A DNA stretch of 64,000 bases from Micromonospora orduensis (GCF_006228125.1 NZ_VDFY01000106.1:62001-126000), one strand, 5' to 3'; positions 52,824-62,620 are shown, counted from the first letter of the stretch. Program-made: numbers and translations. The notes: generated from the letters alone by a model not told the origin.

Positions 52824-54359
52824 ATGTCGGCACCATCGCCGCACCATCCGCCGAGCACCCGCGCCGCCGTCCTGCTCGCCGTGGTCGCGGCGGTCGCCGC
52901 CGCATTCGCCACGCTCGTGCTGGTACGCGCCGACGCCGGCCTCACCGTCCGGCAGGTCACCGTCGACGGCGTGCCGATGACCGAGGTACGTGCCGACCCG
53001 CCGACGCCCGATGTGCGGCGTCCCGGTGTGGTGGTCGCGCACGGCTTCGCCGGCTCGGCCCGCCTGATGCGCCCGATCGCCGACAGCGTCGCCCGTCGGG
53101 GAGCGGTCGCGCTGCTTGTCGACTTCGCCGGGCACGGCGCCAACCCGGCGCGGCTCGACAGTGACACCTCCACCGCGACGCTCGCCGCCGACCTGGACGC
53201 CGCCGTCGGGTACCTGCGCTCCCAGCCCGACGTGGAGCCGGCCCAGATCATGCTGGTCGGGCACTCGATGGGCGCCGGCGCGGTCACCCGGTACGCGGCC
53301 GGGCATCCCGAGATCGCCCGGACCGTGGCGATCTCGCTGTCCGACTCCGGCGAGCTGCCCCCGGGCCGGCCGGCGGAGCTGCTGCTCATCGTCGGTGGCG
53401 CGGAGTTCCCGAGTTTCCGGCGCGCGGCCGACGACGCGGTCCAGCGGGGCGCGGCGGTGGGCCGGCGGCCGGCGGTGGTGGTACCCGGCGTGGAGCACAT
53501 CTCGGTGCTCTTCGCCCCGCGTACCCACGAGGAGATCGTCAACTGGTTGCCCAGCGTCGACGGGAACGCCGCGCCGCGACCGCTCGTCCGGCTCGCCGGG
53601 GCGGCGCTGCTGCTGTTCGCGTTCGGCGTCGGCGTGGTTCCACTGGCCGCCCTGCTGCTGGCCCGACGGCCCACCGACGGCCGATCGGCCGATCCGGTGC
53701 CGGCCACCGGTCTGGCGCTGCTCGGGCTTGCGGTCGTCGCCGCCGGTCTCGGCGCGGTAGCCGCGGCGATGCTGCCCACGGCCCGTATCCCGCTCGCGGT
53801 GGGCGGCTACGTCACCGGATTCCTGCTGGTCACCGGTGTGCTGGTGCTCGCCGGGCACCGGTGGTTGCCCGCTGCGGCACGACCGACCGAGCCGACGCCG
53901 CCGTCCGACGAGAACGCCGCCGGGCGGGATCGTCGTGCGCCGGCGCGGACGCTGGTCGCGCCGCTGGCCTTGACCGGGTACGCGGTCCTCTCCGTCGCGC
54001 TACCGATCCACCTGGGTCTGACCGCGGCGCTGCCGGTGGGCGCCCGCTGGTGGCTGCTCCCGCTGGTGCTCGCCGCCTGCCTGCTGTTCCTGCTGGGCGT
54101 CGAGGCGGTCGCCGCCGGGCGGACCGGTCGGCACCTGCTGGTCGTCGCGGTCACCGTAGGGGTGCTGACCACGTCGGCACTGGTCGGTCTGGCACCCGGA
54201 TTCGTGGTCCTGGTGGTCCCGCTGTTCGTGTTCCTGCTCGGCTGGCACGCCGTCTGGGCGGCCGTGCTGCGGCGGTACGCGGCCCCGCGCTGGCTGCTGG
54301 CCACGCTGGGCGCCGTCCTGGTGGGTTGGCCGATCGCCACCACCCTGCCGTTGAGCTGA
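52824..54359 (+). CDS. Membrane-anchored alpha/beta hydrolase
   Basis: The 511-residue protein has one N-terminal membrane segment, an extracytoplasmic alpha/beta hydrolase domain (about 60-250) with VVVAHGFAGSARLM (oxyanion loop), the nucleophile GHSMGAGAV and a His in VEHISVLF, and six to eight C-terminal membrane segments. The ligand or substrate is not known. The fusion with a polytopic region suggests action on a lipid or cell-envelope ester. Confidence 0.82.
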   Translation: MSAPSPHHPPSTRAAVLLAVVAAVAAAFATLVLVRADAGLTVRQVTVDGVPMTEVRADPPTPDVRRPGVVVAHGFAGSARLMRPIADSVARRGAVALLVDFAGHGANPARLDSDTSTATLAADLDAAVGYLRSQPDVEPAQIMLVGHSMGAGAVTRYAAGHPEIARTVAISLSDSGELPPGRPAELLLIVGGAEFPSFRRAADDAVQRGAAVGRRPAVVVPGVEHISVLFAPRTHEEIVNWLPSVDGNAAPRPLVRLAGAALLLFAFGVGVVPLAALLLARRPTDGRSADPVPATGLALLGLAVVAAGLGAVAAAMLPTARIPLAVGGYVTGFLLVTGVLVLAGHRWLPAAARPTEPTPPSDENAAGRDRRAPARTLVAPLALTGYAVLSVALPIHLGLTAALPVGARWWLLPLVLAACLLFLLGVEAVAAGRTGRHLLVVAVTVGVLTTSALVGLAPGFVVLVVPLFVFLLGWHAVWAAVLRRYAAPRWLLATLGAVLVGWPIATTLPLS

Positions 54360-54396
54360 CCGCCCGTCCGGGGCGGCGGCCTCGCTCCGCGGACGG

Positions 54397-54879
54397 TCAT
54401 CGATGGTCGCCCTGCTGTTCGACGGCGCGCTGCACGGCCCGGTAGATCTGCCCGAACCGTAGCGCGTCCGGGGTGCGCAGCAGCAGATCCTCCCGGCCGT
54501 GGTGCTGCACCCACAGCTCGTGCACGTGGCTGCCGCGCTCGTAGGAGCGGTCCAGCCAGCCGAGGGGGATCTCCAGGAACGGGATCAACGCCAACGCGCC
54601 CACCGCGAAGGCGGCGAGGACGATAAGCGTCACCTTCCAGTTGCCCCGTTCCTGCGCCGACCAGGCCAGCGAGACGACGCAGATCAGCGCGACCAGCGGC
54701 GGCAGCGAGAGCAGCAGCACCAGGACCCCGCGACCGAGCACCCGGCCGCGCACCGCGAGCGTCTTCGGACCGCGCGCGTGCCAGACGTACGTCACGTCGG
54801 AGAGAGCGACCACGTGACCACCCGAACGAATCGACTCGGAGGTCACCTGCACCGCGTCGTCCCGGTAATAGAGGGTCAT
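54397..54879 (-). CDS. DUF6232 family protein, copy 1
   Basis: The 160-residue protein has a soluble start (MTLYYRDDAVQVTSESIRSG, VVALSDVTYVWHARG), two membrane helices (VLVLLLSLPPLVALICVVSL and VTLIVLAAFAVGALALIPFL) and a C-terminal LLLRTPDALRFGQIYRAVQRAVE segment. The same design recurs at 55095, so these are tandem paralogues. Function unknown. Confidence 0.8.
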   Translation of the reverse strand: MTLYYRDDAVQVTSESIRSGGHVVALSDVTYVWHARGPKTLAVRGRVLGRGVLVLLLSLPPLVALICVVSLAWSAQERGNWKVTLIVLAAFAVGALALIPFLEIPLGWLDRSYERGSHVHELWVQHHGREDLLLRTPDALRFGQIYRAVQRAVEQQGDHR

Positions 54880-54955
54880 CACTAAGCCTAACCACCACCA
54901 GGCAAACCGGCCCCGGTCCGGCGAGCCGCCTTGGGGGTGAGGGTGGTGTGGCCGT

Positions 54956-55044
54956 CCTCTGGAGTTGAGCAGGTCGACGACATCACGGGCTTGCGCCAGC
55001 GAGGGCTTCTTCCCCCGATGCGTTGACGACATCAACTCCAGAGG
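54956..55044. repeat. 13-bp inverted repeat enclosing a 63-nt stretch
   Basis: CCTCTGGAGTTGA (54956-54968) has its exact reverse complement at 55032-55044. Inside, GACGACATCA occurs twice near the two ends. The 215 bp between the DUF6232 genes (54880-55094) hold this element and no gene. It could be a short repeated intergenic element. Confidence 0.65.
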
Positions 55045-55094
55045 CTCTGCGTAGAGCATGGCCGCCCACGCCGGCCGCGCCCACGCCTGGAGGG

Positions 55095-55574
55095 CTAGCG
55101 GCGGGTGACGGGACGGGCCGGTTGGCTGTGCTCCATGGCGCGCTGCACCGCCCGGTAGATCTGACCGAAGCGCAGCGCGTCGCCGGTGCGCAGCAGCCGT
55201 ACCGGCTGGCCACGCCAGCGGGCCCACATCTCCAGTTGACGGCCGCCCCGGGCGTACGAGCGGTCCAGGTGTTCGAAGAGGAAGTCGGCGACCGGCCCGA
55301 CAGCCAGCCCGACGAGCACCGACGCACCGACGATCGCGATCGTCACGGTGGGTGAGCGGTGCAGCCAGACGGCCACGGCGATGCCGAGTACCGCCGCGAT
55401 CAGCGGGCCGGCCAGTGCGGCGCCGATCGCGCCCCGACCGACGAGCACCCGCCAGGAGCGGCTGCCCCGACGGTGCCAGACCATGGTGATCTCGGCCAGC
55501 GGGTAGCTGCGGCCGTCCACCCGGACAGCGGTGGAGGTGACCTGCACCGACCTGTCGTCGTAATACGTGATCAT
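55095..55574 (-). CDS. DUF6232 family protein, copy 2
   Basis: The 159-residue protein matches the neighbouring copy: MITYYDDRSVQVTSTAVRV, PLAEITMVWHRRGSRSW, two membrane segments and the closing LLRTGDALRFGQIYRAVQRAME. Similarity is greatest in the last 25 residues. The copies are on the same strand, 215 bp apart. Confidence 0.8.
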   Translation of the reverse strand: MITYYDDRSVQVTSTAVRVDGRSYPLAEITMVWHRRGSRSWRVLVGRGAIGAALAGPLIAAVLGIAVAVWLHRSPTVTIAIVGASVLVGLAVGPVADFLFEHLDRSYARGGRQLEMWARWRGQPVRLLRTGDALRFGQIYRAVQRAMEHSQPARPVTRR

Positions 55575-55672
55575 GGCTGCACTCCCGCCCGCGGGGCTGA
55601 CACCACACTACTTACCCAAACGAGCCGGGTCGTAAGGTTGGCACGCGACTTCGACGAGGAAGTGAGGGCAGC

Positions 55673-56446
55673 GTGGGCGACTTCGTTCGGCTGGAGACCA
55701 CTGACGGCATCGGCACCATTCGGCTGGAGCGGCCGCCGATGAACGCGCTCAACACCCAGGTGCAGGAGGAGTTGCGCGCCGCCGCCACGGCGGCCACCGC
55801 CGACCCCGAGGTCCGGGCCGTCATCGTGTACGGCGGGGAGAAGGTCTTCGCCGCCGGCGCGGACATCAAGCAGATGGCCGAAATGTCCTACGTGGACATG
55901 GCCGACCGGGCCGCGAACCTGTCCAGCGCGCTCGGCGCGATCGCCCGGATCCCCAAGCCGGTGGTCGCCGCGATCACCGGGTACGCCCTCGGCGGCGGGT
56001 GCGAGCTGGCGCTGGCCTGCGACTGGCGGGTCGTGGCCGAGGACGCCAAGCTCGGCCAGCCGGAGATCAAGCTGGGCATCATCCCCGGCGCGGGCGGCAC
56101 CCAGCGGCTGGCTCGCCTGGTCGGCCCGGCCCGCGCCAAGGATCTGATCATGTCCGGGCGGATGGTGGACGCGCAGGAGGCGCTGCGGATCGGCCTGGCC
56201 GACCGGGTCGTACCGGCCGCCGAGGTCTACGACGCGGCGGTCGCGTTGATCACGCCGTACCTGACCGGGCCTGTGCAGGCCCTGCGCGCGGCGAAGCTGG
56301 CGGTCGACGGCGGCCTGGACATGGACCTGAACTCGGGCCTGGCCTGGGAGAGTCAGCTCTTCGCGGCGCTGTTCGCCACCGACGACAGGCGTGAGGGCAT
56401 GACGGCCTTCGTGGAGAAGCGCAAGCCGGACTTCACCGGCCGCTGA
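55673..56446 (+). CDS. Enoyl-CoA hydratase/isomerase
   Basis: The 257-residue crotonase-fold protein has the oxyanion-hole segments [10 protein letters not shown] and [16 protein letters not shown] and both catalytic glutamates (Glu111 in GGCELA and Glu131 in [19 protein letters not shown]), so it should hydrate trans-2-enoyl-CoA in fatty acid or amino acid breakdown. GTG 55673 has GAGG in the leader. The etfBA genes lie about 4 kb downstream, a setting consistent with beta-oxidation. Confidence 0.93.
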   Translation: MGDFVRLETTDGIGTIRLERPPMNALNTQVQEELRAAATAATADPEVRAVIVYGGEKVFAAGADIKQMAEMSYVDMADRAANLSSALGAIARIPKPVVAAITGYALGGGCELALACDWRVVAEDAKLGQPEIKLGIIPGAGGTQRLARLVGPARAKDLIMSGRMVDAQEALRIGLADRVVPAAEVYDAAVALITPYLTGPVQALRAAKLAVDGGLDMDLNSGLAWESQLFAALFATDDRREGMTAFVEKRKPDFTGR

Positions 56447-56528
56447 CGACTAGCCGAGAACGGTTCACATTGTTCCTACCGGCCAGTAGCGTGAGGCCTC
56501 GGTCACGAGGGACGAAGGGGAGCGGCGA

Positions 56529-58151
56529 ATGACGGAGCGGATCGAGGGTCACGGCGGAGAGTTGGCGCTGGCGGCGCTACGCGCGCACGGCGTACGGGAG
56601 ATGTTCACGCTGTCCGGCGGGCACGTCTTCCCGCTCTACGACGCCGCGCACAAGAACGACTTCCCGATCTACGACGTCCGGCACGAGCAGTCCGCGGTCT
56701 TCGCCGCCGAGGCGGTGGCGAAGCTCCAGCGCCGCCCCGGCCTCGCCGTGCTCACCGCCGGCCCCGGCGTCACCAACGGCATCTCCGGCATGACCAGCGC
56801 CTTCTTCAACGCCTCGCCGGTGTTGGTGCTGGGGGGCAGGGCACCCGCGTTCCGCTGGGGCTCGGGCAGCCTGCAGGAGATGGACCACCTGCCGCTTGTC
56901 GCCCCGGTCACCAAGCACGCCGAGACGGTGTTCAGCACCGACGACATCCCGCGCGCGGTGGGCGCCGCGCTCACCGCCGCGCTCACCCCGCACCGCGGCC
57001 CGGCGTTCCTCGACTTCCCCCTGGAGACGGTCTTCTCCGTCGCCGAGGTCGAGCTGCCCGCCGTGGCGGGCGTCGACCCGGTCGTGCCCGACCCGGACGA
57101 GGTGGGCCGCGCCGCGCTGCTGATCGCCGCGGCGCAACGACCGGTCATCATCGCCGGCTCCGACGTGTACGCCGGTGACGCCGTGGCCGCCCTGCGTGAG
57201 GCGGCCGAGGCGTTGCAGGTGCCGGTCTTCACGAACGGCATGGGCCGCGGCTCGCTCCCGCCGGAGCACCCGCTCTCCTTCGCCAAGGCCCGTCGGGCCG
57301 CGCTCTCCGGCGCCGACGTGGTCGTGGTGGTCGGCACCCCGCTGGACTTCCGGCTCAGCTTCGGTGACTTCGGCGACGCCAAGGTCGTGCACATCGTCGA
57401 CGCGCCCAGCCAGCGCGCCGCGCACGTGCAGCCGGCCGCCGCACCCGCCGGCGACCTGCGCCTGATCCTGTCCGCGCTGGCCGACCACTCCGGTGACCGG
57501 GCCGACCACAGCGACTGGATCGCGGACCTGCGCACCGCCGAGGACGCCGCCAAGGCCCGCGACGCGAAGGAGATGGCCGCCGAGACCGACCCGATCCGTC
57601 CGGCGCGGATCTACGGCGAACTGCGCCGGGTGCTGGCCCGCGACGCGATCACCATCGGCGACGGCGGTGACTTCGTCTCGTACGCCGGTCGCTACCTGGA
57701 GCCCGCGCAGCCCGGCACCTGGCTCGACCCGGGGCCGTACGGCTGCCTGGGCACCGGCATGGGCTACGCCATGGGGGCGAGGGTCAGCCACCCGGATCGG
57801 CAGATCTGCGTGCTGATGGGCGACGGCGCGGCCGGCTTCTCGCTGATGGACGTCGAGTCGCTGGTCCGCCAGAAGCTGCCCGTGGTGATCGTGGTCGGCA
57901 ACAACGGCATCTGGGGGCTGGAGAAGCACCCGATGCGGGCCATGTACGGCTACGACGTGGCCGCCGACCTCCAGCCGGAGCTGCGCTACGACACGGTGGT
58001 CAGCGCGCTGGGCGGTGCGGGGGAGACGGTCGCGAAGGCCGCCGACCTGGGTCCGGCGTTGCAGCGGGCCTTCGACTCCGGGGTGCCGTACCTGGTCAAC
58101 GTGCTCACCGACCCGACCGACGCGTACCCCCGGTCGTCGAACCTGGCCTGA
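56529..58151 (+). CDS. Thiamine diphosphate-dependent enzyme, acetolactate synthase-like
   Basis: The 540-residue protein has three domains of the acetolactate synthase/oxalyl-CoA decarboxylase family. The activating Glu is in YDVRHEQSAVFAAEA (Glu53). The TPP-binding segment is MGDGAAGFSLMDVESL with NNGIWG, and the central domain has PVIIAGSDVYAG. It lacks a neighbouring small subunit, so it may be a catabolic acetolactate synthase or a related carboligase rather than the biosynthetic IlvB. Start ATG 56529 is behind AGGGGAGCGGCG. Confidence 0.85.
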   Translation: MTERIEGHGGELALAALRAHGVREMFTLSGGHVFPLYDAAHKNDFPIYDVRHEQSAVFAAEAVAKLQRRPGLAVLTAGPGVTNGISGMTSAFFNASPVLVLGGRAPAFRWGSGSLQEMDHLPLVAPVTKHAETVFSTDDIPRAVGAALTAALTPHRGPAFLDFPLETVFSVAEVELPAVAGVDPVVPDPDEVGRAALLIAAAQRPVIIAGSDVYAGDAVAALREAAEALQVPVFTNGMGRGSLPPEHPLSFAKARRAALSGADVVVVVGTPLDFRLSFGDFGDAKVVHIVDAPSQRAAHVQPAAAPAGDLRLILSALADHSGDRADHSDWIADLRTAEDAAKARDAKEMAAETDPIRPARIYGELRRVLARDAITIGDGGDFVSYAGRYLEPAQPGTWLDPGPYGCLGTGMGYAMGARVSHPDRQICVLMGDGAAGFSLMDVESLVRQKLPVVIVVGNNGIWGLEKHPMRAMYGYDVAADLQPELRYDTVVSALGGAGETVAKAADLGPALQRAFDSGVPYLVNVLTDPTDAYPRSSNLA

Positions 58152-58160
58152 GTCGCACCC

Positions 58161-58197
58161 GCCGCCGCCGTCGCCCCTCAGCGGGGCGGCGGCGGCG
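58161..58197. terminator. Bidirectional terminator hairpin
   Basis: A GC-only stem (about 58164-58177 with 58182-58196, one mismatch, loop TCAGC) lies between the convergent stops at 58151 and 58201. Confidence 0.7.
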
Positions 58198-58200
58198 CGC

Positions 58201-58608
58201 TCACACCTCGGGCCGGTCGCCCTCGCGCGGCGGCTCACCGTCGCGGCGCCGCAGGTCGTCCTCGCGCCGGCGCAGATCCTCTTCCCAGCGGCGGAACAGT
58301 TCCTGGTCCTGCTGCTGGGCGCGTTCCTGCACGGAGCGGAGGAACTCGGGGTCGTCGTCGGGAGCGAGCGGGCGACGCGGCCGTTCGACAGGCCCGCCGC
58401 CGGCCGGCCTGGTCCCGCGGGCGCCGGGCTCCCGGCCGGCGACGAACCAGGCGATCGATCCGACAAGCGGGAAGAACAGGATGATCAGCACCCAGGCGAT
58501 CCGGGGGAGCGCGCGGATCTGGCCCTCCTCGGCGGAGAGGCAGCTGATCAGCGCGCAGACGGCGAGGACGATCTGCACGAGGAAGAGGAGTACGTAGAGC
58601 CGGGCCAT
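58201..58608 (-). CDS. PLDc_N domain small membrane protein
   Basis: The 135-residue protein has two membrane helices and the phospholipase D nuclease N-terminal motif PRIAWVLIILFFPLVGSIAWFVAG, then a long charged tail (RRWEEDLRRREDDLRRRDG). It has no nuclease domain; such proteins are common and unassigned. The start is 58608 (MARLYV) or GTG 58626. Confidence 0.82.
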   Translation of the reverse strand: MARLYVLLFLVQIVLAVCALISCLSAEEGQIRALPRIAWVLIILFFPLVGSIAWFVAGREPGARGTRPAGGGPVERPRRPLAPDDDPEFLRSVQERAQQQDQELFRRWEEDLRRREDDLRRRDGEPPREGDRPEV

Positions 58609-58635
58609 CCACCCATCATGGCGCACCCGGTCGCG

Positions 58636-58941
58636 TCACCACAGTCCGCGAAGCGCGAGCAGCACGCCCAGCGACGCGAGCGTGACGGTGCCGAGTGCGA
58701 CAAGGGGCAGCGTGCGGCCACCGGTACGCGCCGGTCCGGTGCCGGTACCCCGGGGCCAGCACAGCACGAGCAGGGCTCCCCAGACCAGCACGGCCACCCC
58801 GGCGGCCAGCGCACCCCCGGTGCCGCCGGTCGACCCGAGCCGTACGGCGAGCGCGGTCACCACTGTCAACGCCAGCATCATGCGTCGCCACGACAACCGG
58901 GTCCGTTCCGGCTGCAATCCCGGATCACGTCCGGCGCTCAC
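58636..58941 (-). CDS. DUF202 family membrane protein
   Basis: The 101-residue protein starts GTG 58941 behind GAAGG and has the DUF202 opening DPGLQPERTRLSWRRMMLAL, followed by three hydrophobic stretches. GTG overlaps the stop of the upstream DUF202 gene (GTGA). Paired DUF202 genes of this kind are usual in actinomycetes, role unknown. Confidence 0.85.
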   Translation of the reverse strand: MSAGRDPGLQPERTRLSWRRMMLALTVVTALAVRLGSTGGTGGALAAGVAVLVWGALLVLCWPRGTGTGPARTGGRTLPLVALGTVTLASLGVLLALRGLW

Positions 58942-59330
58942 CCTTCGCCGACCGCCCGGACCAGCACGGCGACCACCAGCAGCACCGCGCCGGAGCCGAC
59001 GGCGATGGCGAGCACAGCGGGAAACCGGGAGGCGGGCAGCTCCTGACCGAGCCGGATGGCCCGTTCGGTACGCGCCCAGTGGTCCACCGCGCGGATCGCG
59101 ACGAGGCCGCCGAGCAGCAGCAGCGCGACCGCGATCACCTCCCGCAGGTGGCTCATCGGCAGCGGCGGAAGGAACTGCGCGGCGGCCAGCCCGCCGCCGA
59201 CCAGCGCGAGGCCGGTACGCAGCCAGGCCAGGAACGTCCGCTCGTTGGCCAGTGAGAACCGGTAGTCCGGTGGCTCGCCGACCGAGCGCAGGTCCGCCGG
59301 GTCGAACCACCGTCTCATCGCCTCCCACAC
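58938..59330 (-). CDS. YidH/DUF202 family membrane protein
   Basis: The 130-residue protein has the family motif RFSLANERTFLAWLRTGLALVGGGLA and three membrane segments. Start GTG 59330 gives MWEAMRRWFDP; ATG 59318 is an alternative. It forms a two-gene unit with the following DUF202 gene. Confidence 0.87.
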   Translation of the reverse strand: MWEAMRRWFDPADLRSVGEPPDYRFSLANERTFLAWLRTGLALVGGGLAAAQFLPPLPMSHLREVIAVALLLLGGLVAIRAVDHWARTERAIRLGQELPASRFPAVLAIAVGSGAVLLVVAVLVRAVGEG

Positions 59331-59371
59331 GCTGTCGATTATCCGCTTGATCTCCGGCTTAGCCTGAGCCG

Positions 59372-60169
59372 GTGACCGAATTCGACGTACTGACGCTGCG
59401 TGACGCCTACGACAACCAACTCCGCCCGGAGATCCCCGACCCGGTCCCGGCCGGGGTGACGGTGGAGCGCGACGGGCCGCTGGTCCGGATCCTCGGGCTC
59501 GACGCGGGTGGGTTCCTCACCTACCGCGACCTGGGCGGGCTGACCGGCGCGGCGCTGGACGAACTGATCGCCCGGCAGGTGGAGCTGTTCCGCGAGCGTG
59601 GTCAGTCCGTCGAGTGGAAGCTCAACGAGCACGACGAGCCGGCGGACCTGGCGGATCGGCTCCGCGCCGCCGGCTTCGTACCCGAGGAGCGGGAGACCGT
59701 CGTGGTCGGGCCGGTCGCGCCGCTGGCCGCCGCGCTGCCGGTTGCCCCCGAGGGGGTACGCCTGCGCGAGGTGACCTCCCGGGAGGACCTGGAGCGGATC
59801 GCCGCCATGGAGGAGGAGGTCTGGCAGGAGGACCGCTCGCACCTCGTGTGGGGGCTGGCCAAGGAGATCGACGCCGACCCGCACTCGATCACCGTCGTGG
59901 TGGCCGAGGCGGACGGGACGGTGGTGAGCGCGGGTTGGGTGCGTTTCCCGGCGAACACGGGCTTCGCCACCCTCTGGGGCGGCTCGACCCTGCCGCAGTG
60001 GCGTCGCAAGGGCATCTACCGGGCGTTGGTCACCTACCGGGCCCGCCTGGCCGACCAGCGGGGCCGGACGCTGTTGCAGGTCGACGCGTCCGAGGACAGC
60101 CGCCCCATCCTGCAACGTCTCGGCCTCGTCCCGGTCACCACCACCACGCCGTACGTCTACACTCCGTGA
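59372..60169 (+). CDS. GNAT-family acetyltransferase
   Basis: The 265-residue protein has a variable N-terminal domain and a C-terminal GNAT fold: VRLREVTSREDLERIAAMEEEVW, then VVVAEADGTVVSAGWVRF and the acetyl-CoA loop GGSTLPQWRRKGIYRALV. Start GTG 59372. The next gene starts 2 bp after its stop. Confidence 0.87.
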   Translation: MTEFDVLTLRDAYDNQLRPEIPDPVPAGVTVERDGPLVRILGLDAGGFLTYRDLGGLTGAALDELIARQVELFRERGQSVEWKLNEHDEPADLADRLRAAGFVPEERETVVVGPVAPLAAALPVAPEGVRLREVTSREDLERIAAMEEEVWQEDRSHLVWGLAKEIDADPHSITVVVAEADGTVVSAGWVRFPANTGFATLWGGSTLPQWRRKGIYRALVTYRARLADQRGRTLLQVDASEDSRPILQRLGLVPVTTTTPYVYTP

Positions 60170-60171
60170 TC

Positions 60172-60579
60172 ATGGAGCAGCGGTTGACGGACGAGGAGCG
60201 GTTGACCCTCAAGACCGGCGCGTTCGGTGCCGTCCTCCTGGTCTCGAACGCCGACCCGGGGATGGTGGGCGTGTTCCGGGAGAGCTTCGCCGCCTCCGGC
60301 GCGTTGGCTGACGCCAGTGGCGTGGTCAAGGAGGCGTTGACCACCGGCCCGCTGCCCCGGCTGCCCCGCGACTCCGAGTTGGAGATCGAGTCGGTGGTGC
60401 TGCCCGCGCTCACCGGGGCGGTCCGGATCCTGCGGGAGAAGGCGCCGACGGACGTGGAGACGTACCGTTCGGTGGTGTTGACGGCGGCGGACCGTGCGGC
60501 CCGGGCGCACAACGGGGTGGCACCGGCGGAGGCGGCGGTCATGGACCGGATCCGCGGCGCGTTGGCCGAGTCGGCCTGA
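60172..60579 (+). CDS. Conserved hypothetical protein (135 residues)
   Basis: The protein starts MEQRLTDEERLTLKTGAFG at 60172 and is helical, with SNADPGMVGVFRESFAASGAL and a C-terminal AHNGVAPAEAAVMDRI. It is soluble. The arrangement directly after the acetyltransferase gene suggests one transcript. I do not recognise a family. Confidence 0.72.
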   Translation: MEQRLTDEERLTLKTGAFGAVLLVSNADPGMVGVFRESFAASGALADASGVVKEALTTGPLPRLPRDSELEIESVVLPALTGAVRILREKAPTDVETYRSVVLTAADRAARAHNGVAPAEAAVMDRIRGALAESA

Positions 60580-60766
60580 CCGCGCGAACGCTGGTGAGCT
60601 GTGTCACTGTGAGTGCCCGGTGGCCGCAACCTACTGGCAGGTAACATTGCGTCGTGGGCAACCGCACAACAGCCCGCGGTTGACCAGGCGTCGACCGACG
60701 CGCGAGGCTGCGGCCCAGACCGGGCGAGCGAATCGCATCACCACACAGGAGGGTCGTCGAAGCGCG

Positions 60767-61546
60767 ATGAATATCGTCGTACTCGTCAAGCAGGTGCCTG
60801 ATTCGGGCGCGGACCGCAACCTGCGCAATGACGACAACACCGTCGACCGCGGTTCGGCGAACAACGTGATCAATGAGATGGACGAGTACGCCATCGAGGA
60901 GGCGCTGAAGATCAAGGAGGCGCACGGTGGCGAGGTCACGATCCTGACCATGGGTCCGGACCGGGCGACCGAGTCGATCCGCAAGGCGCTCTCCATGGGC
61001 CCGGACAAGGCCGTGCACGTGGTGGACGACGCCCTGCACGGGTCCTGCGCCGTGGCCACCTCGAAGGTGCTCGCCGCCGCGCTCGGTCAGCTCAACGCCG
61101 ACCTGGTGATCTGCGGTGCGGAGTCCACCGACGGCCGCGTCCAGGTCATGCCGCACATGATCGCCGAGCGGCTCGGTGTCGCGGCGCTCACCGGCGCCCG
61201 CAAGCTCACCGTCGACGGCGGCACGCTTACCGTCGAGCGGCAGACCGAGGAGGGCTACGAGGTCGTCACCGCCTCCACCCCGGCCGTGGTCTCCGTCTGG
61301 GACACCATCAACGAGCCGCGTTACCCCTCGTTCAAGGGGATCATGGCCGCCAAGAAGAAGCCGGTGCAGACGCTCTCCCTGGCGGACCTCGGCGTCGCGC
61401 CGACCGAGGTGGGCTTCGACGGCGCCACCAGCGCCGTGGTCGAGCACTCCAAGCGTCCGCCGCGTTCCGGCGGCGCCAAGATCACCGACGAGGGCGAGGG
61501 CGGCGTCAAGCTGGTCGAGTTCCTCGCCACCGAGAAGTTCGTGTGA
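60767..61546 (+). CDS. etfB: Electron transfer flavoprotein beta subunit
   Basis: The 259-residue protein opens MNIVVLVKQVPDSGADRNL, has the AMP-binding ICGAESTDG segment and the family signature VVSVWDTINEPRYPSFKGIMAAKKKP (present in part as PRYPSFKGIMAAKKKP). With EtfA it carries electrons from acyl-CoA and other dehydrogenases to the respiratory chain. It is 14 bp upstream of etfA in the usual order. Confidence 0.96.
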   Translation: MNIVVLVKQVPDSGADRNLRNDDNTVDRGSANNVINEMDEYAIEEALKIKEAHGGEVTILTMGPDRATESIRKALSMGPDKAVHVVDDALHGSCAVATSKVLAAALGQLNADLVICGAESTDGRVQVMPHMIAERLGVAALTGARKLTVDGGTLTVERQTEEGYEVVTASTPAVVSVWDTINEPRYPSFKGIMAAKKKPVQTLSLADLGVAPTEVGFDGATSAVVEHSKRPPRSGGAKITDEGEGGVKLVEFLATEKFV

Positions 61547-61560
61547 GAGCGGGTCTGGAC

Positions 61561-62520
61561 ATGTCTGAGGTTCTCGTCGTCGTCGAAGCCACAAAGGAAT
61601 TCGGCGTCAAGAAGGTCACCCTGGAGATGCTCACCCTCGCCCGTGAGCTGGGTACGCCCAGCGCGGTCGTGCTCGGCGGCGCTGGCGCCGCCGAGGCGCT
61701 GAGCGGCAAGCTGGGCGAGTACGGCGCGGAAAAGATCTACGCCGCCGAGGGTGACGAGATCGACGGCTACCTGGTGGCCCCCAAGGCCACCGTGCTGGCC
61801 GAGCTGGTCCAGCGGGTGCAGCCGGCCGCTGTGCTGCTGGCGTCGGCCCAGGAGGGCAAGGAGATCGCCGCCCGTCTCGCCGTCAAGCTGGACAACGGCA
61901 TCCTGACCGACGTCGTCGGCCTGGACGCCGACGGCACCGCCACCCAGGTCGCCTTCGCCGGTTCCACAATCGTCAAGTCCAAGGTCACCAAGGGCCTGCC
62001 GCTGGTCACCGTGCGACCCAACTCGGTCACCCCGAGCCCGGCCGCCGCCACCCCGGCGATCGAGCAGCTCACCGTGTCGGTCACCGACACCGACAAGCTG
62101 GCCAAGGTCGTCGAGCGGGTCGCCGAGCAGAAGGGCTCCCGTCCCGAGCTGACCGAGGCCGGCGTGGTCGTCTCCGGCGGCCGTGGTGTCGGCAACGCCG
62201 ACAACTTCAAGCTGGTCGAGGAGCTGGCCGACCTGCTCGGCGGTGCCGTGGGCGCGTCCCGCGCGGCGGTCGACTCCGGCTTCTACCCGCACCAGTTCCA
62301 GGTGGGCCAGACCGGCAAGACGGTCTCCCCGCAGCTCTACGTGGCGCTCGGCATCTCCGGTGCCATCCAGCACCGGGCCGGCATGCAGACCTCGAAGACG
62401 ATCGTCGCCGTCAACAAGGACGGCGAGGCCCCGATCTTCGAGCTGGCCGACTTCGGCGTGGTGGGAGACCTGTTCAAGATCGTCCCGCAGGCCGCCGAGG
62501 AGATCCGCAAGCGTAAGTGA
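61561..62520 (+). CDS. etfA: Electron transfer flavoprotein alpha subunit
   Basis: The 319-residue protein has the N-terminal adenine-nucleotide-alpha-hydrolase-like part and the C-terminal FAD domain, with [50 protein letters not shown] and [12 protein letters not shown]. Start ATG 61561 was preferred to 61543. It forms the EtfAB heterodimer with the preceding gene. Confidence 0.96.
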   Translation: MSEVLVVVEATKEFGVKKVTLEMLTLARELGTPSAVVLGGAGAAEALSGKLGEYGAEKIYAAEGDEIDGYLVAPKATVLAELVQRVQPAAVLLASAQEGKEIAARLAVKLDNGILTDVVGLDADGTATQVAFAGSTIVKSKVTKGLPLVTVRPNSVTPSPAAATPAIEQLTVSVTDTDKLAKVVERVAEQKGSRPELTEAGVVVSGGRGVGNADNFKLVEELADLLGGAVGASRAAVDSGFYPHQFQVGQTGKTVSPQLYVALGISGAIQHRAGMQTSKTIVAVNKDGEAPIFELADFGVVGDLFKIVPQAAEEIRKRK

Positions 62521-62532
62521 TCCGCTGCGCGA

Positions 62533-62572
62533 CAGTGGCCGCCCCGACGTGTCGGGGCGGCCACTGCCTTTT
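62533..62572 (+). terminator. Rho-independent terminator of etfBA
   Basis: CAGTGGCCGCCCCGA (62533-62547) pairs with 62552-62566 in a perfect 15-bp stem with a 4-nt loop, followed by CCTTTT. Confidence 0.85.
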
Positions 62573-62620
62573 CAACGAGGGAGCTGATCGGCGGGCCGGG
62601 GAGCTGAGCCGGCCCACCGA

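Noticed and set aside
54397..55608. One long fused frame joining both DUF6232 genes
   Set aside because: The upstream part of the frame reads the second copy in a wrong frame; each DUF6232 gene has its own start with the same opening residues.
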